From Candidatus Oscillibacter excrementavium (GTDB lineage Bacteria; Bacillota; Clostridia; Oscillospirales; Oscillospiraceae): 35,823 nucleotides of DNA. The first letter of the stretch is position 1. Every line of letters begins with the position of its first letter. The notes under the pieces were generated by a model, which was given only the letters and a program-made list of their open reading frames with translations, had not been told where the DNA came from and searched no databases. The stretch lies in the NCBI GenBank assembly GCA_019118505.1, contig DWYU01000141.1, positions 1-35,823 on the forward strand, written 5' to 3'. Positions 15,146 to 22,626 of the stretch are shown piece after piece. Made by a program: the position numbers and the translations under genes.

Positions 15146-15235
15146 GGGAAAGGCGCCCTGCTTTCCCTCCGGTCCCCTCGGACTAAAGGGGGCATAGCCC
15201 CCTTCTGGGTGGGCGTGGCCTGAATTTTCAAGGCC
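15146..15235. repeat. Cluster of short palindromes
   Basis: Successive hairpins lie side by side: GGGAAAG/CTTTCCC (15146-15167), TCCG/CGGA around GTCCCCT, AAGGGGGC/GCCCCCTT with a 3-base loop (15186-15204), and GGCC-TGAA/TTCA-GGCC (15217-15235). They fill the space after the EamA stop. They could be a palindromic intergenic repeat of REP or MITE type, or an RNA 3' structure. No gene is seen here. Confidence 0.4.
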
Positions 15236-15301
15236 GGTGCCTTCGCCAAATCCGGCCCCGGGAGCCTGCGTCAGAACTTTTTGTAAAAGCAAAAATGAGA
15301 C

Positions 15302-15335
15302 AAAAAGAGGACACGCCGGAGCGTGTCCCCTTTTT
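15302..15335. terminator. Bidirectional terminator between EamA and PatB-like genes
   Basis: An 8-bp stem (GGACACGC / GCGTGTCC, loop CGGA) is flanked by an A run on the left and a T run on the right, so it can end transcription from both convergent genes. Confidence 0.85.
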
Positions 15336-15356
15336 CCGTCCGGAGCGGCTCCGGGC

Positions 15357-16520
15357 TTATCCCCCATACGCCAGGACCGCCTCCCGGAGCCTTTGCAGCC
15401 CGTCCAGCAGCCGGCTGCGGGGACAGGCGATGTTCATGCGCAGGAATTGATTGCCGTTGCCCCGGTAGACGCTGCCCGCGGAGAGATACAGCCCCGTCTT
15501 TTGACGAATGAAGGAGGCCAACTCCTCCGACCGCTCCGCCGCCTGGCCGCAGTCCAGCCACAAGAGATAGGTGGCCTCTGCGTCCACCGCGCGGACCTGA
15601 GGCAGTTCCCGGCTGAGGAACGCCTGTGCCTGCCGCCGGTTTCCCGCCAGATACGCCCGCAGCGCGTCCAGCCAGGGGCCGCCGCAGATGAAGGCGGCCA
15701 CGGCCGCCTCCGCGGCAAAGCAGTTGGGCTCCGCCACCTCATCGGTGTTCAGGGCCCGCCAGACCTTGTGCCGCAGCACCGGATCGGGAACCACCGCCGC
15801 CGAGGTCTGGAGTCCCGCCAGATTGAAGGTCTTGGTGGGCGCGATGCAGGTGATGCTGTTTTGACGGCAGTGTTCCGAGACCGCGGCAAAGGGCGTGTAA
15901 TCCCGTCCGGGGAGCGTCAGGTCGCAGTGGATCTCATCCGACAGCACCAGGACGTGGTGGTCCCAGCACAGCTCCCCGATCCGCGCCAGGGTCTCCCGGT
16001 CCCAGATCTTCCCCACAGGGTTGTGGGGATTGCAGAGGATCATCAGGGTGGTCTGGGGGTCCGCCAGTTTCCGCTCCAGGTCCTCCCAGTCGATGCCGTA
16101 CACCCCCTGCTGGTAAGTCAGGGGGCACTCCAACACCCGGCGGCCGTTGTTCTCGATGGAGTGGAAAAAGATGTCGTATACCGGGGTCATTGTCAGCACA
16201 TTCTCCCCCGGTGTGGTGAGCTTCCGCACCACGCTGGAGATGGTGGGCACCACGCCAGTGGAGAAGAGCAGCCACTCCCGCTCCATCCGGAACCCGTGCC
16301 GGTTCCCCCACCAGCCGCAGATGGCGTCGTACCACGCCTCCGGAATGTCCGTGTAGCCGTAGACGCCGTGGGCGGCCCGGGCCTGGATGGCCGCTTGGAT
16401 CTCCGGCGCCGTGGGGAAATCCATGTCCGCGATCCACATGGGCAGCTCATTGGGTCCCACGTCCCACTTGGTGGCGTGGGTGCCCCGGCGGTCCAAAATC
16501 TGGTCAAAGTCGTAAGTCAT
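15357..16520 (-). CDS. PatB/MalY-like C-S lyase (PLP aminotransferase fold)
   Basis: This 387-residue fold-type I pyridoxal-phosphate enzyme belongs to the MalY/PatB branch, which splits cystathionine or cysteine-type thioethers to give a thiol, pyruvate and ammonia. Diagnostic segments are 'ELPMWIADMDFPTAPEI' at the N terminus, 'LCNPHNPVGKIW', 'VLSDEIHCDLTLPG' and the PLP lysine K230 in 'APTKTFNLAGLQ'. I start it at 16520, with GGGGAG upstream; the ORF-track start at 16547 adds nine residues without a ribosome site. It follows the solute-binding protein gene on the same strand by about 80 bases. With the LysR regulator and amino-acid transporter nearby, the likely task is use of imported cystine, cystathionine or a related sulfur compound. 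The true substrate is inferred. Confidence 0.92.
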   Translation of the reverse strand: MTYDFDQILDRRGTHATKWDVGPNELPMWIADMDFPTAPEIQAAIQARAAHGVYGYTDIPEAWYDAICGWWGNRHGFRMEREWLLFSTGVVPTISSVVRKLTTPGENVLTMTPVYDIFFHSIENNGRRVLECPLTYQQGVYGIDWEDLERKLADPQTTLMILCNPHNPVGKIWDRETLARIGELCWDHHVLVLSDEIHCDLTLPGRDYTPFAAVSEHCRQNSITCIAPTKTFNLAGLQTSAAVVPDPVLRHKVWRALNTDEVAEPNCFAAEAAVAAFICGGPWLDALRAYLAGNRRQAQAFLSRELPQVRAVDAEATYLLWLDCGQAAERSEELASFIRQKTGLYLSAGSVYRGNGNQFLRMNIACPRSRLLDGLQRLREAVLAYGG

Positions 16521-16600
16521 CGGTTCTCTCCCCTTCTCTGCTGTCATGCGGCTGCCCGCAGCGGCTCAAAGGCCATTGCGGGCAGAAGGCAGTATAATGG

Positions 16601-17437
16601 TTACTCGCTGGTGACATCCGCGCCGAAATACTGCTCCGACAGCTGTGCCAGCTGGCCGGAGGCACACATATCATCCAGGGCCTCGTTGATGGCCTCCACC
16701 AGCCGCTCATTTCCCTTGGGAACGGGGATCTGGGAGGACGTGGTGGTGTCCGTCGCGGCCACGATCTTCACCGGGGCGTCCGGGTGCTTGTTCATATAGT
16801 CGTAGAAGGCGGTCTCCGCATTCAGCATACAGTCCGCCCGGCCGCTTAGAATCAGCTCGATCCCCTCCGCCACGGAGTCCACGCTGACCAGCTCCGCGCC
16901 GCAGCCCTCGGCCTCCTGGCCCCAGCTGCTGGTCAGGTTCTGGGCCGCCCGCTTGCCCTCCAGGGCGTCAAAGCCGGTGATGTCCGTGTTGTCCTCCGCC
17001 ACCAGCAGGGCGCCGTGGACATAGGTGTAGGGCTCGGAGAAGTCGTACTTCACCGCCCGCTCGTCGGAGTACTCCACCTCGTTGACCACGATGTCCACCC
17101 GGCCGGAATCCATGCTGGCGAACAGGGAGTCCCACTCCGCCTCCACGAACTGGATGTCCACCCCCAGGTGGTCCGCCACGCCCCGGGCCACGTCCACGTC
17201 AAAGCCCACCAGGTCGCCGTTCTCATCGTGATAGCTGTTGGGGGAATAGGTGCCCTCCGTGCCCACCACGATGACGCCCGCCTCCTGGATCTTGTCCAGC
17301 AGATCTGTCTCCCCCGGATTGCTGCCCTCCGCGACGTCGTTTCCGCCGTCTGCGTTCGCTCCGTTAGAGCCGCAGCCGGCCATCAGCCCCGCAGTCAGGG
17401 CAAGGGCCGCGAGGACCGCAAGCCATCTCTTTTTCAT
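16601..17437 (-). CDS. Amino-acid ABC transporter substrate-binding lipoprotein
   Basis: This 278-residue periplasmic-binding-type lipoprotein (SBP family 3) has an N-terminal signal peptide with lipobox LMAGC and Cys22 as the lipidated residue. It is therefore tethered to the outer face of the membrane. Mature-domain hallmarks are 'VIVVGTEGTYSPNSYHDENG', 'GFDVDVARGVADHLGVDIQF' and 'WDSLFASMDSGRVDIVVNEV', typical of cystine and polar amino-acid receptors. AGGAGGT precedes the ATG. The matching permease and ATPase are in a separate minus-strand operon at 19966-21391, with the LysR gene between. The promoter-proximal box shared by both operons supports joint control. Cystine or another sulfur amino acid is the most likely ligand, inferred from the PatB-like neighbour. 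Confidence 0.93.
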   Translation of the reverse strand: MKKRWLAVLAALALTAGLMAGCGSNGANADGGNDVAEGSNPGETDLLDKIQEAGVIVVGTEGTYSPNSYHDENGDLVGFDVDVARGVADHLGVDIQFVEAEWDSLFASMDSGRVDIVVNEVEYSDERAVKYDFSEPYTYVHGALLVAEDNTDITGFDALEGKRAAQNLTSSWGQEAEGCGAELVSVDSVAEGIELILSGRADCMLNAETAFYDYMNKHPDAPVKIVAATDTTTSSQIPVPKGNERLVEAINEALDDMCASGQLAQLSEQYFGADVTSE

Positions 17438-17488
17438 GGCAAATTACCTCCTGAAAGTTGTTGAATGGTCGCAAAAGCACAGCTGGGA

Positions 17489-17825
17489 TCACAGGCTCCT
17501 GCCGAACTCCCGGAGCTCCTCCAGTTTTTCCGGGGACTTGTTCTGCCTGTCATAGGCGGAGAAGATCCCCATGTTCTCCAGGTGCAGATCGTTCAGGAAG
17601 GAGTTCTGATACTCGAAGATGGCCCCGCTGCACACACTGCCGCTCGTGGCCAGACCTCTCCTGATGGCAGTATTCACAGGCCACACAGCCGGCGATGTGC
17701 ATTTGACAGACCGGAACGATATGGACCGCATGTCCCTTTTCCCGGGCCCCCTCCGCGAAGGCCTCCACCATGGCGGCGGTATTGCCATTTGGCCGGGGGC
17801 TGCCGTTCAGCACCAGAATCTCCAT
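17489..17825 (-). pseudogene. Broken NAD(P)H-dependent FMN reductase (flavodoxin fold)
   Basis: The first 57 codons match the start of flavodoxin-fold FMN reductases: 'MEILVLNGSPRPNGNTAAMV' carries the FMN phosphate loop, and 'GCVACEYC' carries the usual Cys pair. The frame then drifts into an unrelated tail and stops. In another frame, a C-terminal part ('YQNSFLNDLHLENMGIF', ending 'LEELREFGRSL') can be read that fits the last 40-50 residues of the same family. About 80-100 residues from the middle are missing and the frame is shifted, so this is a deleted, inactive copy of a gene normally about 180-200 codons long. It lies between the cyclophilin-like lipoprotein and the binding-protein gene in one operon. 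The ORF-track entries 17550..17825 and 17489..17788 are its two pieces. Confidence 0.82.
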
Positions 17826-17829
17826 GGTG

Positions 17830-18594
17830 TCACCCCTCCAGGGAGAAGGTCACGGTCACATCGCCGCTGCCCAGGACCTCCTCCCAGCCGGTGAGGTCCT
17901 CCACCCTTCCCAGCCGGGTATAGCTCCAGGAGTTGGAACCGTAAAAGATGACAATCTGATTGCCCTGGTACAGCACGATGTCCCCGGCCTGGGTGGTGGT
18001 CTGGCGGTTGCTGGCAGGCAGGCTGGTCCCCAGGGGGCCCACCTTCTCAAAGCCGGCATAGTCGCTCATCCGGATGGTCACCGGCCCAGCCTCCATCATC
18101 TCCACCAGGGCGTCCACCGCCGTGTTGCGCTCCAGGACTGCGGTAAAGCTGCTGGTTCCGATCTGTACCTTCATGCTTGTCTGATTCATCACAGGCTCCT
18201 CCTCTTCTTCTGTTGGGTTCTCCGGGTCCGGCGGAACAGCGGAGGGGGATCCCTCTGGTTCCGTTGGGGGCTCTTCCCGGGCGGGCGCTTCCGGCAGCTG
18301 TGCCTCCCCGCCGGACGGCGCGGCTGGCTCCGACGCGGCCGGTGAGGTCTCCGCCGCAGGCGCGGCCGCATCGGCGGCCGGAGCGGGCGGCTCTGCCGCT
18401 TCCTCCGGCGCGGGCTCCTCCGGTGCCGCTTCCTCCGGGCGCTGTTCTGTCCCGTCCGCCGGCATCTGTTCCGCAGCGGCCGTCGGGTCCTCCGCGCCGC
18501 CGGGTGCCGCAGTTCCGCCGCCGTCTCCGCAGGCGGACAGCAGCAGGGCCAGCGCCAGAAGGCAGCCCCCGATCCAATATCTCTTCTGCCCCAT
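17830..18594 (-). CDS. Lipoprotein with cyclophilin-like domain
   Basis: This is a 254-residue surface lipoprotein. A signal peptide ends in lipobox LLSAC (Cys22). A low-complexity linker rich in Pro, Ala and Glu runs from about residue 25 to 130 and would extend the domain away from the membrane. The C-terminal 120 residues look like the bacterial cyclophilin-like fold, with 'VQIGTSSFTAVLERNTA', 'PVTIRMSDYAGFEKVGPLG', 'GDIVLYQGNQIVIFYGSNSW' and 'YTRLGRV'. These domains usually lack prolyl isomerase activity and often sit beside flavodoxins, as with the broken FMN reductase 4 bases downstream. It is the first gene of the operon under a promoter that carries the shared box, divergent from lysR. 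Start at 18594; the ORF-track start is 8 codons longer. Confidence 0.85.
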   Translation of the reverse strand: MGQKRYWIGGCLLALALLLSACGDGGGTAAPGGAEDPTAAAEQMPADGTEQRPEEAAPEEPAPEEAAEPPAPAADAAAPAAETSPAASEPAAPSGGEAQLPEAPAREEPPTEPEGSPSAVPPDPENPTEEEEEPVMNQTSMKVQIGTSSFTAVLERNTAVDALVEMMEAGPVTIRMSDYAGFEKVGPLGTSLPASNRQTTTQAGDIVLYQGNQIVIFYGSNSWSYTRLGRVEDLTGWEEVLGSGDVTVTFSLEG

Positions 18595-18641
18595 GGCAGG
18601 TCCCCCTCTCCGTGGCACCGGGCCACTTCTCTGATGGGTCC

Positions 18642-18680
18642 AGTGTATCAGCCCTCTCTTGAAATAGCAAATATTTATAT
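18642..18680 (-). promoter_or_regulatory. Promoter plus LysR-type box (site A), lipoprotein operon
   Basis: On the minus strand TTGCTA and TACACT are separated by 17 bases. The bases reading ATATAAATATTTGCTA overlap and precede the -35, as activator sites of LysR regulators do. The divergent lysR promoter is close by. The same arrangement recurs at 21438 and 22394. Confidence 0.7.
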
Positions 18681-18697
18681 ATTATTTGTTACCATAG

Positions 18698-18726
18698 TTG
18701 AACCTTATGGAATTTTCTGCTATACT
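18698..18726 (+). promoter_or_regulatory. lysR promoter
   Basis: TTGAAC and TATACT are separated by 17 bases, just upstream of AGGAGG and the lysR start. It is divergent from the lipoprotein operon promoter; the shared box at 18665-18680 lies between the two. Confidence 0.75.
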
Positions 18727-18749
18727 GCTGCCAAAAGGAGGCGGTGACC

Positions 18750-19661
18750 GTGGAACTGCGCGTTCTGCACTATTTTCTGGCAGTAGCCCGGGAGCAGAGC
18801 ATCTCCGCCGCGGCGGAATCCCTGCATCTCTCCCAGCCCACCCTGTCCACCCAGCTGAAGGCCATGGAGGAGGAGCTGGGCAAGCAGCTGCTAATCCGGG
18901 GGACCAAGGGCTCACGCAAGGTGGTACTGACCGAGGAGGGGATGATCCTGCGCAAGCGGGCGGAGGAGATCCTGTCCCTGGTCAAGCGGACAGAGGACGA
19001 GATCAGCCGGTCGGACGAGGTGATCGTGGGGGATGTGTATATCGGGGCCGGCGAGACCGATGTGGTCCGCTTCTTCGCCGGCGCCGCCAAGGAGCTCCAG
19101 AAAAAATACCCGGACATCCGCTACCACATCTCCAGCGGCAACGCGGAGTATGTGCTGGAATACCTGGACAAGGGGCTGATCGACTTCGGGCTGCTGTTCG
19201 GCGCGGTGGACACCCAGAAATACGAATCCCTCCCGCTTCCCACACGGGACACCTGGGGGGTCCTCATGCGGCGGGACGCCCCCCTGGCGCAGAAGTCCCA
19301 CATCACCCCGGAGGATCTGTGGGACAAGCCGCTGATCATCTCCCACCAGCGGGGCGACGCCCCCTATCTGTCCCAGTGGATGAAGAAGGACCTCTCCTCC
19401 CTCCGCGTGGTGGCCACCTATAACCTGGTCTACAATGCCTCGCTGCTGGTGGACGAGGGACTGGGATACGCCCTGTGCCTGGACAAACTAATCAACACGG
19501 CGGAGAGCAACCTGTGCTTCCGCCCCTTTGACCCGCCGCTGGAGGCACCGGCCTGCATCGTCTGGAAAAAGTACCAGATGTTCTCCAAGGCGGCGGACGC
19601 CTTTCTCCGGTCCCTCCACGGGATGCTGGAGCCGGACGCCGCCCCAGGCGGAACGGAATAA
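18750..19661 (+). CDS. LysR-family transcriptional regulator
   Basis: This is a 303-residue LysR regulator. The N-terminal winged helix-turn-helix reads 'SISAAAESLHLSQPTLSTQL' followed by 'EELGKQLLIRG' and 'LTEEGMILRKRAEEIL'; the rest is the periplasmic-binding-like effector domain. I favour the GTG at 18750, 8 bases from AGGAGG, over the GTG at 18744 only 2 bases from it. Gene order is the classic divergent LysR layout: the regulated operon starts in the opposite direction about 150 bases away. The three matching boxes at 18665, 21461 and 22417 suggest that it controls the lipoprotein/binding-protein/PatB operon, the permease/ATPase operon and the SDR. By analogy with regulators of cystine uptake operons in Bacillus, the effector may be a sulfur metabolite; this is inference. 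Confidence 0.95.
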   Translation: MELRVLHYFLAVAREQSISAAAESLHLSQPTLSTQLKAMEEELGKQLLIRGTKGSRKVVLTEEGMILRKRAEEILSLVKRTEDEISRSDEVIVGDVYIGAGETDVVRFFAGAAKELQKKYPDIRYHISSGNAEYVLEYLDKGLIDFGLLFGAVDTQKYESLPLPTRDTWGVLMRRDAPLAQKSHITPEDLWDKPLIISHQRGDAPYLSQWMKKDLSSLRVVATYNLVYNASLLVDEGLGYALCLDKLINTAESNLCFRPFDPPLEAPACIVWKKYQMFSKAADAFLRSLHGMLEPDAAPGGTE

Positions 19662-19690
19662 GTCCCCCTCCCAGGCGTCGGACGCCGGTT

Positions 19691-19936
19691 TTACGGCCGC
19701 CCTGTCCCGGACTGCTTCCGGATCTGATAGCAGAGGTAGTCCATGCAGTCCAGGTGCTTTTGGCTGTCGTGCAGCTGTTCCAGCAGTCTCTCCCGCTGTT
19801 CATGCAGCATCTGCATCTGTTCAGAGGGCGTGCTGGTGGCATAGCGGGCCAGAAACGACCGCACAAACGTCTCCGGACAGCCGGCGTCCCTCAGATTTTG
19901 TTCCACGGATTCCGCGGAAAGCGGATCTCTCCACAT
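19691..19936 (-). CDS. Small helical protein of unknown function
   Basis: This is an 81-residue protein: an N-terminal helix-turn part ('NLRDAGCPETFVRSFLARY') followed by one long charged helix ('SEQMQMLHEQRERLLEQLHD'), ending in 'LDCMDYLCYQIRK'. Short proteins with this 'LRDAGC ... LL--LH ... DCLDYL-YQ' layout are common in gut Clostridia, and I know no function for them. Three starts are possible: 19936 (GGGAG 9 bases upstream), 19945, and 19966, whose ATG overlaps the stop of the ATPase gene as TGATG. I list the shortest because the homologous region begins there. It is the last gene of the permease-ATPase operon, convergent with lysR. Confidence 0.7.
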   Translation of the reverse strand: MWRDPLSAESVEQNLRDAGCPETFVRSFLARYATSTPSEQMQMLHEQRERLLEQLHDSQKHLDCMDYLCYQIRKQSGTGRP

Positions 19937-19965
19937 CTTTGTCATCTCCCTCCGGCAAACGGTCA

Positions 19966-20718
19966 TCAGCAGGCCCGGACCAGCTCCCCGCTGAGGGTCT
20001 GCAAAAAAGCCCGGGTGCGCGCTTCCCTGGGGTGCTCGAAGAAGGAATAGGAATCCCCGGATTCCACCACGGTGCCGTGCTCCATGAAGATCACCTTGTT
20101 GGACACGTGCCGGGCAAAACCCAGCTCATGGGTCACCACCAGCATGGTCATGCCCTCGTTCGCCAATGTCCGCATGACCGCCAGCACCTCCCCGGTCAGC
20201 TCCGGGTCCAGGGCGGAGGTGGGCTCGTCAAAGTAGATGATCTCCGGTTTCGTGGCAATGGCCCGGGCAATGGCCACCCGCTGCTGCTGGCCGCCGGAGA
20301 GCTGACTGGGGTAGTAGTCCCGGTGGTCCAGCATCCCCACCTTCTCCAGAGCCTGCTCCCCCAGCTCCACGGCCTGGGCCTTCGGCAGCTTTCTGCCGAT
20401 CATCAGCCCCTCCGTCACATTCTGCAAAGCGGTCTTGTTGCGGAACAGGTTGTAGTCCTGAAAGACGAAGCCGGTCTTTTTCCGCAGGCGGACCACATCT
20501 TTTTTTGTGATCTTCTGAAATGGGAGGCTCTCCCCGTCAAAGGTCAGCGTGCCGCCGTCCGCCCGCTCCAGGAAGTTCATGCACCGCAGCAGGGTGGTCT
20601 TTCCGGAGCCGCTGGGGCCCAGGATGGCCACCACATCCCCCTTGTTGACTTGCAAGTCCACGCCTTTGAGGACCTCCAGATCGCCGAAGGACTTTTGGAT
20701 GTTCTTCACTTCCAGCAC
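19966..20718 (-). CDS. Polar amino-acid ABC transporter ATP-binding protein
   Basis: This is a 250-residue ATPase of the GlnQ/HisP/TcyC type: Walker A GPSGSGKTT, Q-loop VFQDYNLFRNKT, signature [15 protein letters not shown], Walker B IIYFDEPTSALDPE, and switch His in VVTHELGFARHV. I start it at the GTG at 20718 (MLEVKNIQ), because AAGGAGG lies 7 bases upstream and family members begin there. The longer ORF starts (20745 GTG, 20739 ATG) overlap the permease gene. It works with the permease immediately upstream and, most likely, with the binding lipoprotein at 16601 to import cystine or another polar amino acid. Confidence 0.95.
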   Translation of the reverse strand: MLEVKNIQKSFGDLEVLKGVDLQVNKGDVVAILGPSGSGKTTLLRCMNFLERADGGTLTFDGESLPFQKITKKDVVRLRKKTGFVFQDYNLFRNKTALQNVTEGLMIGRKLPKAQAVELGEQALEKVGMLDHRDYYPSQLSGGQQQRVAIARAIATKPEIIYFDEPTSALDPELTGEVLAVMRTLANEGMTMLVVTHELGFARHVSNKVIFMEHGTVVESGDSYSFFEHPREARTRAFLQTLSGELVRAC

Positions 20719-20731
20719 GGGACCTCCTCCT

Positions 20732-21391
20732 TTATCCATAGACACGCAGCCTCTTCTCTCCCGCCCGCTGGAGCTTGGTCAGCACCGTGCAGAACAGCAG
20801 GTAAATCACGCCCACCTCGATGTACAGGGCCAGGGGCTCCGCCGTCCGGGCCACGATCCGCTCCGTGGCCATGAACATCTCCACCACCGTGATGTTGGAG
20901 GCCAGGGAGGTGTCCTTCACCATGCCGATCAGAGAGTTGGACAGGGGCGGGAACGCGGTCCGCAGGGCCTGGGGCAGCACGATCCGCCGGATGGACTGGC
21001 CCCAGGTCATTCCCGCGCACTCCGCCGCCTCCAGCTGGCCCGGCGGGACGGACTCCAGCGCGGCCCGGATGGTCTCCGCGCAGTAGGCCCCCTGGTTGAT
21101 GGAAAACACGATGACCGCAGCCGGAAAGGCGTCGATCAGAATGCCGATGTGAGGCAGGCCGTAGAACACCACGAACAGCTGCACCAGCAGCGGCGTTCCC
21201 CGGATGACCCAGATATAGAACCGGGCGATCTGCCGGGCCGCCGGCACCCTGGCAAACTGGACCAGGGCCACAGCCACCGCAATGACCAGGGCGATGGAAA
21301 AGGAAATGGCCGTCAGCGGGATGGTCATGGTCAGTCCCGGCAGCAGAATCTGCCAGAAGGACTCCGCCAGCAGGCTCCACAGATGATTCAT
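20732..21391 (-). CDS. Polar amino-acid ABC transporter permease
   Basis: This is a 219-residue inner-membrane permease of the HisM/GlnP/TcyB family, with about five helices. Family marks include 'FYIWVIRGTPLLVQLFVVFY', 'AYCAETIRAALESVPPGQLE' (the EAA-loop approach), 'RRIVLPQALRTAFPPLSNS' and 'MVKDTSLAS'. A modest ribosome site (AGGGA) precedes the ATG at 21391. It is the first gene of the minus-strand operon with the ATPase and a small protein. Its promoter has the shared LysR-type box (site B), which links it to the binding-protein operon on the other side of lysR. Confidence 0.95.
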   Translation of the reverse strand: MNHLWSLLAESFWQILLPGLTMTIPLTAISFSIALVIAVAVALVQFARVPAARQIARFYIWVIRGTPLLVQLFVVFYGLPHIGILIDAFPAAVIVFSINQGAYCAETIRAALESVPPGQLEAAECAGMTWGQSIRRIVLPQALRTAFPPLSNSLIGMVKDTSLASNITVVEMFMATERIVARTAEPLALYIEVGVIYLLFCTVLTKLQRAGEKRLRVYG

Positions 21392-21437
21392 GGATCGGTT
21401 CCCTTCTTTCTCACGGGGGCGTTTCTTTCACGGGTCC

Positions 21438-21476
21438 AGTATAGGTCCGCCGTCTCTTGATTGCAAATACTTATAT
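21438..21476 (-). promoter_or_regulatory. Promoter plus LysR-type box (site B), permease-ATPase operon
   Basis: On the minus strand TTGCAA and TATACT are separated by 17 bases, with ATATAAGTATTTGCAA overlapping the -35. The similarity to site A extends through the promoter: both plus strands share GGGTCCAGTRTA and CTCTTGA. Confidence 0.75.
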
Positions 21477-21509
21477 CACATGGATACAAATAGCTAAAAG
21501 CTATGATAA

Positions 21510-21542
21510 AGCGGCATCCCTCTTTTTCCAAGGGATGCCGCT
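21510..21542 (-). terminator. Terminator after the SDR gene
   Basis: A perfect 12-bp stem (AGCGGCATCCCT / AGGGATGCCGCT) with a 9-base loop is followed by TTTATCAT on the minus strand, 16 bases past the SDR stop. Confidence 0.75.
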
Positions 21543-21557
21543 GGATCGTCGGTCCAC

Positions 21558-22328
21558 TTACAGGAACGCGCCGTTGCAGACCTGGATGACCTGTCCCCGG
21601 ACGGCCCGGCCCATCTTGCTGGCCAGGAACAGGCAGGCGTAGGCCTGGTCCATGGGGTCGCACTCCGGGCCGGGGAAGTAGACGAAGTGGCCGCTGTACT
21701 TCAGCATCTCCGCGCCGCCGGGCTGCTCGCCGGCCTTGTTGGCCAGATGGGCCGGGGTGACGGTGGCGCCCGGCGCCACCGCATTGCAGCGGATGTTGGT
21801 GTCCACCAGCCGCATGGCCACGTTCTTGGTCAGGGTGTTCAGGGCCCCCTTGGTGGAGGTGTAGGTGGCGCCGCAGAAGGGCCGGGTGCCGTTGACGGAG
21901 GAGATGTTGATGATGACACCGTCATTCTTGGGCAGGAAGATCTTCAACGCCTCCCGGATGTACCGCATGGGGCCGCCCAGGTTGGTGTTCATCACGTACA
22001 TCATCCAGTCGTCGTCCGTCTCATCGATGAGCTTCTGCTCCCCGATGCCGGCGTTGTTGATGAGGATGTCCACGTCGCCGAACTCCTTCAGGGCCGTGTC
22101 AAAGACCTTTTTCGTGTCCTCGGTGGAGCACACGTCGGCCACCACACCCACAGCCCTGCCGCCCTTGGCACGGATGGTGTTCACCACCTCGTCCAGCTTC
22201 TCCTGGTGCCGGGCGGTGATGACCACCGCGGCCCCCTCCTCCGCAAACAGCTCCGCCATGGACCGGCCCATGCCGTAGCTGGCGCCGGTGATGATGGCGA
22301 CCTTTCCCGCTAACATCTGCTGTTCCAT
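21558..22328 (-). CDS. Short-chain dehydrogenase/reductase
   Basis: This 256-residue NAD(P)-dependent oxidoreductase has a Rossmann fold of classical SDR type. It shows the glycine motif TGASYGMG near residue 15, the NNAG motif in 'DVDILINNAGIGEQ', the active-site Ser in INISSVNG and the Tyr-Lys pair in YTSTK. Arg after the first strand ('ITARHQEKL') suggests a preference for NADPH. The C-terminal half has an unusual insert 'SGHFVYFPGPECDPMDQAYA' before the usual 'ACLFLASKMGRAVRGQVIQV' close. The start codon follows AAGGAG and GGAG. Its promoter carries site C of the same box as the two transport operons, so it may be in the LysR regulon; its substrate is unknown. Confidence 0.94.
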   Translation of the reverse strand: MEQQMLAGKVAIITGASYGMGRSMAELFAEEGAAVVITARHQEKLDEVVNTIRAKGGRAVGVVADVCSTEDTKKVFDTALKEFGDVDILINNAGIGEQKLIDETDDDWMMYVMNTNLGGPMRYIREALKIFLPKNDGVIINISSVNGTRPFCGATYTSTKGALNTLTKNVAMRLVDTNIRCNAVAPGATVTPAHLANKAGEQPGGAEMLKYSGHFVYFPGPECDPMDQAYACLFLASKMGRAVRGQVIQVCNGAFL

Positions 22329-22393
22329 CGTATCTCCGCTCCTTTTTTCGTCTGTCGGCCCTGCCGCAGCGGGGCCTGGTTTTCCATGGCTGC

Positions 22394-22430
22394 ATTATTG
22401 CACGGCGGAGATCATATGTAAAATACTTAT
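22394..22430 (-). promoter_or_regulatory. Promoter plus LysR-type box (site C), SDR gene
   Basis: On the minus strand TTTACA and AATAAT are separated by 17 bases, with ATAAGTATTT overlapping and preceding the -35 exactly as at sites A and B. Confidence 0.65.
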
Positions 22431-22517
22431 TATAAATCCAGATGGATAGGTTTTTCCTATGTATTCTCCGATGCTCCCTACACGTCCCGCCGGCGTCCGC
22501 CGGGCCGCCGGTGCGAC

Positions 22518-22553
22518 AAGAGGCCGTGGGATCCCGCGATCCCACGGCCTCTT
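22518..22553. terminator. Strong terminator after the exophosphatase gene
   Basis: A perfect 16-bp stem (AAGAGGCCGTGGGATC / GATCCCACGGCCTCTT) with loop CCGC lies 74 bases past the stop of the minus-strand phosphoesterase gene. The tail is short in T on either side, but the stem is very stable. Confidence 0.75.
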
Positions 22554-22626
22554 TGTCTGTGCGTTTCTCAACGGGCTGCGTTCCTTGCAGCCGCGTCCGC
22601 TTCTGGTCTCCTGAAGTGTTCCGGGT

